Assembly: GCA_004555265.1 (NCBI GenBank)
Contig: SFIQ01000033.1
Coordinates: 1 to 15,987, forward strand
Origin: Ruminococcus sp.
GTDB lineage: Bacteria > Bacillota > Clostridia > Oscillospirales > Acutalibacteraceae
Direction of reading: 5' to 3'
Length of the DNA: 15,987 nucleotides
Position 1 is the first letter of the stretch; each line of letters opens with the position of its first letter. The position numbers and the translations under genes are program-made. The notes below the pieces were generated by a model that was not told where the DNA came from, made no database searches, and saw nothing but the letters and a program-made list of their open reading frames with translations. Below, one piece after another: positions 15,454 to 15,987 of this stretch.

Positions 15454-15981
15454 ATGAAAAAAATTCTTTCCGTACTTTTGGCAGTGTCTATGTTGCTTGC
15501 GCTGTGCATCCCCGCATTTGCGGCGGACATTGCCGCAGACGGTGGCACGGGCGACACCATCATTAAAACGGCGACTTTGAAAGATACCGACAGCGACGGC
15601 GTGGGCGATACTGATGCCGAGAGCTTCAAGGTCACCATTCCGGCGGACACCACCTTGCCGTGGGGGACTGCCGACACGACCACCGCGCTTCCCTATTATG
15701 TAGAATCGCACCTGAAATTCGGCAAGCACCTGACGGTTGCTGTTACGAATGACGGGGCAAACACAATGAAATACACCGTAGGCGGCACGACATTGACCTT
15801 GGCGTACACCCTTGGCGGCGACAAGAATTTTGACACCGTTACCCCCGTTGCGTATGATACCGTCAATGACCGCGGTGTAGAAAAGACCTTGACCGTCAGC
15901 GTTGCGGGTGACGATTGGAACACCGCCGTCGTCGGTGAATACGCAGACACCTTAACCTTTACGGTCGATGTGCTTCCGTAA
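15454..15981 (+). CDS. Small secreted beta-domain protein, second of a tandem pair
   Basis: Secreted protein of 175 aa and unknown function, paralogue of the preceding gene. The ATG has GAGAGGAG 9 nt upstream. The signal peptide (1-23) has the same A-F-A cleavage sequence. The Ca-loop-like motif is D44-T-D46-S-D48-G-V-G-D52-T-D54. The beta domain starts F-K-V-T-I-P-A-D-T-T-L-P-W (58-70) and ends D-D-W-N-T-A-V-V (153-160) and G-E-Y-A-D-T-L-T-F-T-V (161-171). The first 49 mature residues of the neighbour align with 43 identities and one gap, while the middle of the domain is much more diverged. The gap between the genes is 26 nt with no terminator, so they are probably co-transcribed. The window ends 6 nt after the stop, so further copies could follow. 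Confidence 0.8.
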   Translation: MKKILSVLLAVSMLLALCIPAFAADIAADGGTGDTIIKTATLKDTDSDGVGDTDAESFKVTIPADTTLPWGTADTTTALPYYVESHLKFGKHLTVAVTNDGANTMKYTVGGTTLTLAYTLGGDKNFDTVTPVAYDTVNDRGVEKTLTVSVAGDDWNTAVVGEYADTLTFTVDVLP

Positions 15982-15987
15982 AGCAAC

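Overview
The window looks like chromosomal DNA of a Clostridia-class Firmicute, probably Oscillospirales-like. This placement is an inference. It rests on strong GGAGG-type ribosome binding sites, GTG and TTG starts next to ATG, roughly balanced GC with very GC-rich intergenic repeats, PBSX-type phage packaging genes, a MarR-ABC-ABC operon and small secreted beta proteins. No rRNA, tRNA or CRISPR array is visible.

Region 1 (1-3416, minus strand) is a phage packaging and head module in the order terS, terL, portal, prohead protease. The protease runs off the left edge. The genes are tightly packed and open, with recognisable motifs. No integrase, repressor or other lysogeny gene lies between terS and the next host-type gene, so the packaging block directly abuts the bacterial operon.

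Region 2 (3417-7917, plus strand) is a drug-exporter operon. It has a good sigma-A promoter with palindromes around it, a MarR-family regulator that seems to have lost about 18 residues of its winged helix, and two ABC half-transporters. The first has a degenerate ATP site and the second a consensus one, the pattern of a heterodimeric exporter. An 18-bp perfect hairpin follows the operon.

Region 3 (7766-8601) has no gene. It holds a hairpin-rich block, then five REP-like elements (8019-8228) built as GTAG plus a hairpin. Four of them have an 8-bp stem and a CTTG loop. They alternate in orientation, and two sequence versions keep the same fold. After about 250 AT-rich bases comes a consensus promoter (8484-8513).

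Region 4 (8602-15981, plus strand) is the most novel part: an apparent cell-surface operon of unrecognised function. It encodes a single-pass membrane protein with an outer beta domain, a giant secreted protein of 1682 residues (FN3-like domain, two rounds of jelly roll plus helical region, C-terminal beta domains), and two small tandem secreted paralogues. One beta domain, with an IPW-type motif near its start and a G-x-Y-x-D-T-L-T-type final strand, occurs in the giant protein and in both small proteins. An in-frame TAA interrupts the giant gene. A further 118 codons after it encode another copy of the same domain, so the gene is either recently broken or read through. A surface fibre or adhesin made of a large subunit plus small subunits sharing its terminal fold is a reasonable hypothesis, but the sequence alone does not prove it.
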